Source: Burkholderiales bacterium
GTDB taxonomy: Bacteria; Pseudomonadota; Gammaproteobacteria; Burkholderiales; SG8-39
DNA: 10,374 nt
Direction: 5' to 3'
Assembly: GCA_016649475.1 (NCBI GenBank)
Contig: JAENXP010000032.1
Coordinates: 1 to 10,374, forward strand
A model generated the notes under the pieces. That model was not told the origin of the DNA and ran no database searches. It saw only the letters and a program-made list of their open reading frames with translations. The position numbers were made by a program, and so were the translations under genes. This document shows positions 1 to 7,066 of this stretch, one piece after another (the stretch's first letter is position 1; every line of letters starts with the position of its first letter).

Positions 1-1
1 C

Positions 2-340
2 GTCACGGCTGCGTCGGTGGCCACGGCCGCGGTTGCTACGGGGCCCGTCGCCCCGGCCGCCCCGGCGGTCCCGATCCGGCGCGCCATGCTGAAGCTGCTG
101 TCCGGGGGCAACGCCGGCAAGGAGCTGGAGTTGACCAAACCGCTCACTACGTTGGGCAAGCCCGGCGTGCAGGTCGCGGTGGTTACGCGCCGGCCACAAG
201 GCTTTTTCATCACCCACGTCGAAGGCGCCAAAATGCCGACTGTCAACGGCAAAGCAATAGAGCAACAGGCGCATGCGCTCAACGACCACGACATCATCGA
301 GCTTGCCGGGGTGAAGGTGGAATTCTCCTTCAAGCACTGA
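2..340 (+). CDS. FHA-like domain protein, 3' end only
   Basis: This is the C-terminal end of a gene that begins upstream of the window; the frame is open to the left edge, so the in-frame GTG at 17 is probably not the true start. The visible part opens with an Ala/Pro/Val-rich stretch of about 25 residues that looks like a flexible linker. An FHA-type beta-sandwich of about 80 residues follows, ending at the stop. Supporting signs are a 'GKELEL' strand, 'TLGKPG' where FHA domains have an (I/L)GR turn, and 'PTVNGKAI' matching the (S/T)xNG turn. The classical SRxH phosphothreonine-contact segment is not recognisable ('VTRRPQGFFITHV' lies there), so phosphopeptide binding may be altered or lost. 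The gene ends 31 bases before the cyclase and probably shares its transcript. FHA domains usually mediate Ser/Thr-phosphorylation-dependent contacts; the partner is unknown. Confidence 0.75.
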   Translation, partial: VTAASVATAAVATGPVAPAAPAVPIRRAMLKLLSGGNAGKELELTKPLTTLGKPGVQVAVVTRRPQGFFITHVEGAKMPTVNGKAIEQQAHALNDHDIIELAGVKVEFSFKH

Positions 341-371
341 TCCGCCGCTCCTTGGAAATAAGGGAGACGGC

Positions 372-2594
372 TTGAGGCAACATATCGTTAGGATCGTGCT
401 TGGCCTCGCGGTGATGCTGCTGTTCGTCGGTCATGTCGCCGAAATCTACAACATCGGCCTGATCACTCGGCTTGACAATATCATCTATGACACGCGCCTC
501 GCACTGACCATGCCCGGTGGGGTGGACCCGCGAGTGGTCATCCTCGACATCGACGAGCGCAGCCTGGACAGGAGAGCGCTTGGACGTTGGCCCTGGAGCC
601 GCGACAAGATCGCCGCTTTGCTGAAGAAGCTATTCGACGAATACGGTATTGTCATCGCCGGTTTCGACGTGGTTTTTGCCGAGCCAGACGAAAGTTCGGG
701 ACTGCCGGTGCTCGAAAAGCTCGCCGGCGGCAAGCTCAAGGACGTTGGCCCGTTTCAGTCGGCCCTGAAGGAGCTGCGCCCGGAACTTGATTACGATGGC
801 ATCCTGGCGAAGACCATCAAAAACCGGCCTGTCGTGCTGGGCTATTATTTCAACAGCAATGAAAACGCGGTGCATTCGGGCGCCATTCCGAAACCGGTGC
901 TTACCGAGGATGCTTTCCGGGGGCGCAATATCCGCTTCACCACCTGGCGCGGCTATGGCGGCAACTTGCCGGAGTTTCAGGCCAATGCCGCCAATGCCGG
1001 CCACTTCAATCCTCTGGTGGATCCGGACGGTGTGTCGCGGCGGGTGCCGATGCTGGCTGAATATCATGGAGCTTATTACGAGGCGTTGTCACTTGCGATA
1101 ATCCGCGTGTTGGCAGGGTATCCCAAGGTGGAACCGGGCTTTGCCTCCGAAAAGTTCTCCAGCGATGGTTATTCCGGTCTGGAATGGCTCAAAGTGGGTC
1201 CGGTCACCATTCCGGTGGACGATGCCGTGAGCGCGCTCATCCCCTACCGTGGAGCGCGCGGCAGCTTCAAATATATTTCGCTTGCCGACGTCTATTTCGA
1301 CAAAGTGCCGAAGGACGAACTCAGGGGCAAGATCGCGCTGGTCGGTACATCCGCGCCTGGCCTGCTCGACCTGCGATCCACCCCGGTGGGCAGCGTGTAC
1401 CCGGGGGTGGAGATCCACGCCAACATGATTGCTGCGATGCTCGACAGCAACTTCAAGCAAAAGCCGCCGTATATGCTGGGCACCGAGGTGATCCTGCTGC
1501 TGATCGGCGGCATCACGCTGTCCTTGCTGGTGCCGCTGCTGAGCCCGTTGAAGTCAACCCTGGTGTCGCTGCTGGCGATAGTGCTCTTTACCGGACTCAA
1601 CGTGATCGTGTGGACCAAGGGAGGCCTGGTTCTGCCGCTGGCCTCGAGCCTGCTGATGATTACGGCTCTGTTCGCGTTCAACATGTCATGGGGCTACTTC
1701 GTCGAGTCGCGAAGCAAACGTCAGTTCACCGAGTTGTTCGGCCAGTACGTGCCGCCGGAGTTGGTGGATCAAATGGCCAAGGACCCGGAGCGCTACAGCA
1801 TGGAGGGCAAGAGCGAGGAACTTACCGTTCTGTTCTCGGACATCGTGGGTTTTACGTCGATTTCCGAGAGCCTGACTCCGAAAGATCTGTCGCAGTTCAT
1901 CAACGACTATCTGACCGCAATGAGCCTGGTGATCCGCAACAACAGAGGTACCCTGGACAAGTATATCGGCGATGCTATCATGGCCTTCTGGGGCGCACCG
2001 GTGGCTGACCCTGAGCACGCCCGCCAGGGGGTGATCAGCGCGATGGCGATGCAGGCAGAACTCGACAAGTTGCGCGCACAACTGCTCGCGCGCGGATGGC
2101 CCGATATCCGCATTGGCGTCGGCGTAAACACCGGCAGTATGAGCGTCGGCGACATGGGCTCGAAGCTGCGCAAGGCGTACACGGTGATGGGCGACGCCGT
2201 AAACCTCTCGTCGCGCCTGGAGGGTTTGACACGCGTCTACGGAGTCGGGATTCTCGTTGGTCCGAATACCAGGAAGATAGTAAAAGACATAGTATTTCGC
2301 GAAATCGACCGGGTCAAAGTCAAAGGCAAGGACGAACCGGTGGATATTTTCGAACCGATCGGCATCGAGGGTCGGATCGACCAGAAGGTGATGGACGAGC
2401 TCAAGCTGTGGCACAAAGCGCTCAAGGCCTATCGTGCGCAGAACTGGGATCAAGCGGAGATGGGTTTGTTAAATGTTCAACGCATGTCGCCGGAGTGCAA
2501 GCTCTACGAGCTGTACTTCGAGCGCATCAAGCAGTGCCGCATCGATCCGCCAGATCCGAACTGGGACGGCGTGACGACATTCAAGACCAAATAG
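372..2594 (+). CDS. CHASE2-domain membrane adenylate cyclase (class III)
   Basis: This 740-residue protein should convert ATP to cAMP at the inner membrane. It starts at TTG, chosen because AAGGGAG lies just upstream and the product opens with a membrane helix. Helix 1 spans about residues 7-22. A periplasmic CHASE2 sensor covers about 25-360, with hallmarks 'VVILDIDERSL' (55-65), 'GRWPWSR' (71-77) and 'YPGVEIHAN' (343-351). Three helices follow at about 368-390, 394-414 and 418-438. The class III cyclase domain covers about 478-665. Visible catalytic residues are metal ligands D490 ('FSDIVGFT') and D534 ('YIGDAIMAF'), adenine-selecting K530 and T604 ('YTVMGDAVN'), N611 and R615. The Lys/Thr pair favours ATP over GTP. 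Both metal and transition-state residues are present, so a homodimer should be active. A helical, TPR-like tail (about 672-725) follows. The phosphodiesterase gene begins 9 bases downstream, implying co-translation. The CHASE2 ligand is unknown. Confidence 0.93.
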   Translation: MRQHIVRIVLGLAVMLLFVGHVAEIYNIGLITRLDNIIYDTRLALTMPGGVDPRVVILDIDERSLDRRALGRWPWSRDKIAALLKKLFDEYGIVIAGFDVVFAEPDESSGLPVLEKLAGGKLKDVGPFQSALKELRPELDYDGILAKTIKNRPVVLGYYFNSNENAVHSGAIPKPVLTEDAFRGRNIRFTTWRGYGGNLPEFQANAANAGHFNPLVDPDGVSRRVPMLAEYHGAYYEALSLAIIRVLAGYPKVEPGFASEKFSSDGYSGLEWLKVGPVTIPVDDAVSALIPYRGARGSFKYISLADVYFDKVPKDELRGKIALVGTSAPGLLDLRSTPVGSVYPGVEIHANMIAAMLDSNFKQKPPYMLGTEVILLLIGGITLSLLVPLLSPLKSTLVSLLAIVLFTGLNVIVWTKGGLVLPLASSLLMITALFAFNMSWGYFVESRSKRQFTELFGQYVPPELVDQMAKDPERYSMEGKSEELTVLFSDIVGFTSISESLTPKDLSQFINDYLTAMSLVIRNNRGTLDKYIGDAIMAFWGAPVADPEHARQGVISAMAMQAELDKLRAQLLARGWPDIRIGVGVNTGSMSVGDMGSKLRKAYTVMGDAVNLSSRLEGLTRVYGVGILVGPNTRKIVKDIVFREIDRVKVKGKDEPVDIFEPIGIEGRIDQKVMDELKLWHKALKAYRAQNWDQAEMGLLNVQRMSPECKLYELYFERIKQCRIDPPDPNWDGVTTFKTK

Positions 2595-2603
2595 GCGCGA
2601 GAC

Positions 2604-3371
2604 ATGAAGCTCAGGGTACTCGGGTGCAGCGGTGGAATTGGCGGGCGCCATCTGCGCACCACCTCGCTGCTCCTCGACAATGACATCCTGATCGACGCCG
2701 GAACCGGAGTGGGCGACATATCGCTCGCGGAACTGATGCTGATTGACCATATTTTCATCACGCATTCGCACCTGGACCATATCTGCTCCATCCCGTTCCT
2801 GATCGACACTGTTGGCGGCATGCGCAACAAGCCGCTTACCGTGCATGCAATCGAGCCGACGCTGGAAATTATCCGCAACCACATATTCAACTGGAGTATC
2901 TGGCCCGATTTCACGCAGATTCCGACGCCGAGCAAGCCGTTCATGCGCTACGAGGTATTGCAGCTCGGCGAAACGGTGGAGCTGAAGGGGCGCAAGATTA
3001 CCTCGCTCCCGGCCAATCACGTGGTGCCGGCAGTCGGGTTTCAGCTCGACTCAGGGCAGGCGAGCCTGGTGTTTACGGGCGACACTACCACGCACGATCC
3101 GCTGTGGGAGGTCGTCAACAAGATCACCAACCTGCGCTACCTGATTATCGAGACGGCCTTCTGCAACCGTGAACGCGACCTGGCGATAGCAGCCAAGCAC
3201 TATTGCCCCAGCCTTCTGGCCGAGGAACTGACCAAGCTTGAGCGCAGCGCGGAGATCTTCATCACCCACCTGAAGCCAGGTGAGATCGAGCTCACCATGC
3301 AGGAGGTCGAGGACTGCGCCGGAGAGTACAAGCCGCGCATGCTGCAGAACAACCAGGTATTCGAGTTCTAA
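2604..3371 (+). CDS. Cyclic-nucleotide phosphodiesterase, metallo-beta-lactamase fold (class II-like)
   Basis: This 255-residue soluble protein is a predicted two-metal hydrolase with the beta-lactamase fold. Its length and layout fit the class II cyclic-nucleotide phosphodiesterase group (PDE1/CpdP-like) better than ribonuclease Z or hydroxyacylglutathione hydrolase. All expected ligands can be read: 'THSHLDH' gives H54, H56, D58 and H59; H139 is in 'PANHVVP'; D160 is in 'FTGDTTTH'; H222 is in 'ITHLKPGE'. There is no signal peptide, so it acts in the cytoplasm. It starts 9 bases after the adenylate cyclase stop and is followed 35 bases later by a cyclic-nucleotide-binding protein. That context makes 3',5'-cAMP the most likely substrate, so synthesis and removal of the signal would be co-expressed. 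The fold and metal site are directly supported; the substrate is inferred from family resemblance and neighbours. The ribosome-binding site is weak, which fits translational coupling. Confidence 0.85.
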   Translation: MKLRVLGCSGGIGGRHLRTTSLLLDNDILIDAGTGVGDISLAELMLIDHIFITHSHLDHICSIPFLIDTVGGMRNKPLTVHAIEPTLEIIRNHIFNWSIWPDFTQIPTPSKPFMRYEVLQLGETVELKGRKITSLPANHVVPAVGFQLDSGQASLVFTGDTTTHDPLWEVVNKITNLRYLIIETAFCNRERDLAIAAKHYCPSLLAEELTKLERSAEIFITHLKPGEIELTMQEVEDCAGEYKPRMLQNNQVFEF

Positions 3372-3406
3372 CGGCAGCAGGAAAGCCAGTTCTTACGGAA
3401 ACTCGC

Positions 3407-4477
3407 ATGGCAACCACCAAAGTCAGCTTAGAAGCGCTTAAAGCCCTGGACCCGCTCTCGTCGCTTTCCGACGCGCGGTTGCGGGAACTCGCCGATTTGT
3501 GTGTCATCGAGACCGTGTACCGCACCGCGGACCCGTTCCAGCAGCGCCCGATCGTCGGCCAGTCGGCATACGTGCTGCGCGGCGAACTGGTGCTGGTCTA
3601 TGGTCAAGGCAGCTCGGAGGTGATCGTCGGCGGTTCCGCGGAGGCGCGCCGTTCCTTGGGCAAGCGCCGCGCGTTCGAATCGGCCAAAGCAGTGACCGAC
3701 GTGCAGCTGATACGCATAGACGACGACCTGCTGGATATCATGCTCACCTGGGACCAGATATCCGTGCATAAACCGGTCGGCGCAAGCCAGCCAGCCGAGC
3801 GGTCCGAGGGCGGCGCCGGCTGGGGCGTCATGTCGGGCCTGTTCGGCATCAACAATCTGCGTTTCGGCGCCTTTTCCCAGTTGCCTCCAGCCCACATCAC
3901 CGAGCTGTTGCGGCGTTTCGAGCGCATTCAGGCAAAAACAGACGAGGTGATCATCCGCGAAGGGGCTGAGGGCGATTTTTACTACCTGCTAGAGTCCGGC
4001 AGGTGCCAGGTCGAGCGTCTGATAGGCGGGGTGAACATGACCCTGGCCGAGTTCAAGAGCGGCGACACCTTCGGCGAGGAGGCGCTGGTATCGGAGGCCA
4101 AGCGTAACGCAACTGTCACGATGAAAACAGAAGGTAGCCTGTTGCGCCTGAGCAAGCAGGATTTCAATGCGCTGTTGCGCGAACCGCTGCTGCACGGAAT
4201 AAACATGGAGCAGGCCATGCAGAAGGTGTCGGACGGCGCGCATTGGATAGACGTGCGCTATCCATCCGAATACCAGTACGACCGCTTGCCCGGCGCGCGC
4301 AATATCCCGCTGTCCGAGATCCGCAACGCGTTTGGCGCCTTGGACATGGATGAGGAATATATTGTCTATTGCCAGAGCGGCAGGCGCAGCGCCGCCGCCG
4401 CTTTCCTGCTGGCGCAGCGCGGCTACCATGTGTTCGTGCTCGAAGGCGGGCTGTGGGGCGGGGACCGGCTGCCGTGA
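3407..4477 (+). CDS. Cyclic-nucleotide-binding protein with C-terminal rhodanese domain
   Basis: This 356-residue protein has three parts. Residues about 15-118 resemble a cyclic-nucleotide-binding (CNB) beta-roll, but the phosphate-binding cassette is not recognisable, so this copy is probably structural. A Ser/Gly-rich linker (about 120-146) follows. A second CNB domain (about 150-262) has a good cassette, 'FGEEAL' (222-227) then 'RNATV' (233-237); E224 and R233 match the residues that hold the ribose 2'-OH and cyclic phosphate in known cAMP-binding domains. A rhodanese domain (about 266-352) has the active-site loop 'CQSGRRS' with C322, so persulfide chemistry is possible. No DNA-binding helix-turn-helix is seen, so it is not a CRP-type regulator. 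Coming after a cyclase and a phosphodiesterase, it is the likely cAMP effector of the locus. The rhodanese output and sulfur acceptor are unknown. The start is supported by GGAA six bases upstream. Confidence 0.88.
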   Translation: MATTKVSLEALKALDPLSSLSDARLRELADLCVIETVYRTADPFQQRPIVGQSAYVLRGELVLVYGQGSSEVIVGGSAEARRSLGKRRAFESAKAVTDVQLIRIDDDLLDIMLTWDQISVHKPVGASQPAERSEGGAGWGVMSGLFGINNLRFGAFSQLPPAHITELLRRFERIQAKTDEVIIREGAEGDFYYLLESGRCQVERLIGGVNMTLAEFKSGDTFGEEALVSEAKRNATVTMKTEGSLLRLSKQDFNALLREPLLHGINMEQAMQKVSDGAHWIDVRYPSEYQYDRLPGARNIPLSEIRNAFGALDMDEEYIVYCQSGRRSAAAAFLLAQRGYHVFVLEGGLWGGDRLP

Positions 4478-4595
4478 GCCCGGAATCCGCTTTGCCCGCG
4501 AACGTCGGCGGGGAACCGCTGCGGCAAGAACGCGGGCGATTTATCACGATTGACGGCGGGCAGTGCAGTAGAGCGCGACCGGCTTTTTTTTGTCG

Positions 4596-4601
4596 TATAG
4601 T
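4596..4601 (+). promoter_or_regulatory. Possible -10 element for the pilus ATPase gene
   Basis: TATAGT lies 60 bases before the ATPase start, directly after a run of eight T at 4584-4591. No acceptable -35 hexamer sits 16 to 18 bases upstream (the bases there are GC-rich). The 183-base gap between 4478 and 4660 is the longest break in the plus-strand gene series, so an internal promoter here is reasonable, but the sequence support is weak. A short CAGCC/GGCTG hairpin (4624-4636) would lie in the leader. Confidence 0.25.
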
Positions 4602-4660
4602 GTGAATCATGTAGTTTTAGCGTCAGCCGCCGGCTGCGCGGATCTATTGGCGAGGTCATT

Positions 4661-7033
4661 ATGAGTGCAGTTCTGAATACTCCAAAGGACGCTGCAACCG
4701 CGTCGGCCGACGTCAGCGCCAGGCTGATGTTCTCGAAGAACCTGCAGAATGTCACCAACAAGATTCACGCGACTTCCAACATCGACGAAATCATGCTTGA
4801 GGTTTCGTCCGATATCTGCAGCCTGTTCAACGCCGATCGCCTCACCATATACATTGTCGGCGAGGACAAGCAATCGATTGTGTCCAAGGTCAAGACCGGG
4901 CTGAATTCCTTCAAGGACCTGAAGCTGCCTATCGCCGAGCACTCGATGGGTGGCTATGTTGCCTTCTCCAAGAAGATGATCAACATCAAGGACTGCTACG
5001 ACGAAGCCGAGCTGAAAGCGATCAATCCCAATCTGCGTTTCTTGCAGGAAGTCGACAAGCGCACGGGCTACCGCACCAAGCAGGTGCTGGCGGCGCCGGT
5101 ATTGGATGGAGACGAGTTGATCGGCGTCATCCAGATCATCAACAACAAGGCCGGTATGCCGTTTACGGCGCTGATGGAAGAGGGCGTGAGCCAGTTGGCG
5201 CAGACGCTGGCCATCGCCTTCAGGCAGCGGCAGAAACCGCAGATCATCAAGACCAAGTACGATTTCCTGGTGAGCGATGCGGTGATCTCGCCGGCCGAGT
5301 TCGACCTGGCGGCGCGCTCGGCGCGCAAGAAAGCGGTGGATGTCGAGCAGATACTGGTGGACGAATTCCAGGTCAAGCTGCCCGCCATCGGTCAGGCGCT
5401 GTCGAAATTTTTCGGCGTGCCTTACGAGCCGCACAAGCCCGACCGCATCAAGCCGCCGGAGTTGCTGAGGAACCTGAAGCGGGAGTATGTGGAACAGAAC
5501 CAGTGGGTGCCGATCGACGATAGCAAGGAAGGGGTGGTGGTATTGTGCCTCGATCCGGAGCGGGTGAAGAGCTCGCGCATCGTGCAGAACGTTTATCCCA
5601 AGAGCAAGCTGATCTACCGCGTTACCACTCAGCGTGAGTTCAGGGAAACGCTGAACCTGTTTTACGGCGCCGAGGTGGTCGATACCGGCGATATCAGCGA
5701 TATGCTTTCGGGGCTCGAGGACGATGACGACGGCGGTGGCGAGGGCGCTTCGGACGACCTGTCCCAGGCGGCCGATAACGAGCTGGTGAAGCTGGTGAAC
5801 AAGATCGTCATCGACGCCTACAACCAGGGCGCGTCCGACATCCATATCGAGTCCTATCCGGGCAAGGGCAAGACCGAGATCCGTTTCAGGAAAGACGGTT
5901 CGCTCGCGCCCTACATCGAGGTGCCGGCATCCTATCGCAATGCCATTGTTGCTCGCGTCAAGATCATGTGCGATCTTGACATCTCTGAAAAACGCCGGCC
6001 CCAGGACGGAAAGATCAAGTTCAAGAAGTTCGGGCCGATCGACATCGAGCTTCGCGTGGCCACCATTCCGACTCAGGGCGGCGTGGAGGACATCGTGATG
6101 CGTATCCTTGCTGCCGGCGAGCCGATTCCGCTCGACAAACTCGGTCTCACGCCGCACAACCTGGAGACGCTGAAAGAGGTGGTGAGCAAACCCTACGGCC
6201 TGTTCTTCGTCTGCGGGCCTACCGGCTCCGGCAAGACCACTACCCTGCATTCGGTGCTGAAGCATCTCAATACTCCGGATACCAAGATCTGGACCGCCGA
6301 GGATCCGGTCGAAATTACGCAAAAGGGCTTGCGCCAGGTGCAGGTAAACAAGAAGGCGGGGCTCGACTTTGCCATGGTGATGAAGGCGTTCCTGCGCGCC
6401 GATCCGGACATCATCATGGTGGGTGAGATGCGCGACAAGGAAACCGTCGGAACAGGCATCGAGGCCTCGCTTACGGGCCACCTGGTATTCGCCACATTGC
6501 ATACGAATAGCGCGCCGGAGTCGATCACTCGTCTGCTCGACATGGGCATGGATCCGTTCAACTTCTCCGACGCCCTGCTCGGCATCCTCGCCCAGCGCCT
6601 GGCGAAGCGCCTGTGCGCCAAGTGCAAGCAGTCGTACAACCCGGCTCCCGAGGAGATGAAGGCGTTTCTGACCGAGTACTGCAGCGAGTTGGTCAATACC
6701 GTGACTTTCAAGCAGAACCCCAAAGAGGGCTACGAGAACGTGTACAAGGATTGGGTCAAGAACTACGGCAACGACAAAGGCCAGTTCACCATGTACAAGA
6801 AGATCGGATGCGACGCCTGCGGCGGCAGCGGCTACAAGGGCCGGGTCGGCCTGCACGAACTGCTGGTCGGTACCGATCCGCTGAAAAAGCTGATCCAGGA
6901 ACATGCGCGTGTGGCGGAAATGCTGGCCTGCTGCCTGAACGAGGGCATGCGTACCCTGAAAATGGACGGCATGGAAAAGGTGCTGATGGGGCTCACAGAC
7001 ATGCCCACGGTGCGCGCGGTCTGCATCAAGTAG
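4661..7033 (+). CDS. PilB/GspE-type secretion ATPase with N-terminal GAF domain
   Basis: This 790-residue hexameric motor ATPase belongs to the type IV pilus extension/type II secretion family, at the cytoplasmic face of the inner membrane. An N-terminal GAF domain (about 36-190) carries an 'NK...F...EE' segment (162-174) resembling the NKFDE motif of nucleotide-binding GAFs. Residues about 200-335 resemble the GspE/MshE N-terminal region, but the RLG-type start of the c-di-GMP motif is missing. An acidic linker (about 341-368) precedes the motor core: Asp box 'TAEDPVE' (545-551), Walker A 'GPTGSGKTT' (519-527), Walker B 'DPDIIMVGE' (581-589) and His box 'TGHLVFATLHTN' (605-616). Zinc cysteines C652, C655, C717 and C720 are kept, but the loop between the pairs is about 61 residues, longer than usual for PilB. 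Family average is nearer 570 residues; the GAF accounts for the excess. GAGG five bases before ATG supports the start. No pilC or pilD is adjacent, so it may be an accessory PilB. Confidence 0.92.
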   Translation: MSAVLNTPKDAATASADVSARLMFSKNLQNVTNKIHATSNIDEIMLEVSSDICSLFNADRLTIYIVGEDKQSIVSKVKTGLNSFKDLKLPIAEHSMGGYVAFSKKMINIKDCYDEAELKAINPNLRFLQEVDKRTGYRTKQVLAAPVLDGDELIGVIQIINNKAGMPFTALMEEGVSQLAQTLAIAFRQRQKPQIIKTKYDFLVSDAVISPAEFDLAARSARKKAVDVEQILVDEFQVKLPAIGQALSKFFGVPYEPHKPDRIKPPELLRNLKREYVEQNQWVPIDDSKEGVVVLCLDPERVKSSRIVQNVYPKSKLIYRVTTQREFRETLNLFYGAEVVDTGDISDMLSGLEDDDDGGGEGASDDLSQAADNELVKLVNKIVIDAYNQGASDIHIESYPGKGKTEIRFRKDGSLAPYIEVPASYRNAIVARVKIMCDLDISEKRRPQDGKIKFKKFGPIDIELRVATIPTQGGVEDIVMRILAAGEPIPLDKLGLTPHNLETLKEVVSKPYGLFFVCGPTGSGKTTTLHSVLKHLNTPDTKIWTAEDPVEITQKGLRQVQVNKKAGLDFAMVMKAFLRADPDIIMVGEMRDKETVGTGIEASLTGHLVFATLHTNSAPESITRLLDMGMDPFNFSDALLGILAQRLAKRLCAKCKQSYNPAPEEMKAFLTEYCSELVNTVTFKQNPKEGYENVYKDWVKNYGNDKGQFTMYKKIGCDACGGSGYKGRVGLHELLVGTDPLKKLIQEHARVAEMLACCLNEGMRTLKMDGMEKVLMGLTDMPTVRAVCIK

Positions 7034-7066
7034 ACGCGGCGCACGCGGAGATGGGGAAAGTCTGAG

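Noticed and set aside
4581..4591. T8 tract after the cAMP operon as a terminator.
   Set aside because: No complementary stem can be built immediately upstream, so it is only a T-run.
4475..4612. Short frame starting GTG that overlaps the stop of the CNB-rhodanese gene (45 residues).
   Set aside because: The start-stop overlap looks operon-like, but the product is low-complexity, runs through the T8 tract and has no recognisable motif.
5261..5665. c-di-GMP-binding MshEN domain in the ATPase.
   Set aside because: The region aligns in general shape, but the RLG start and the Gly of the first motif are not present (KKAVDVEQILVDEF instead), so binding cannot be claimed.
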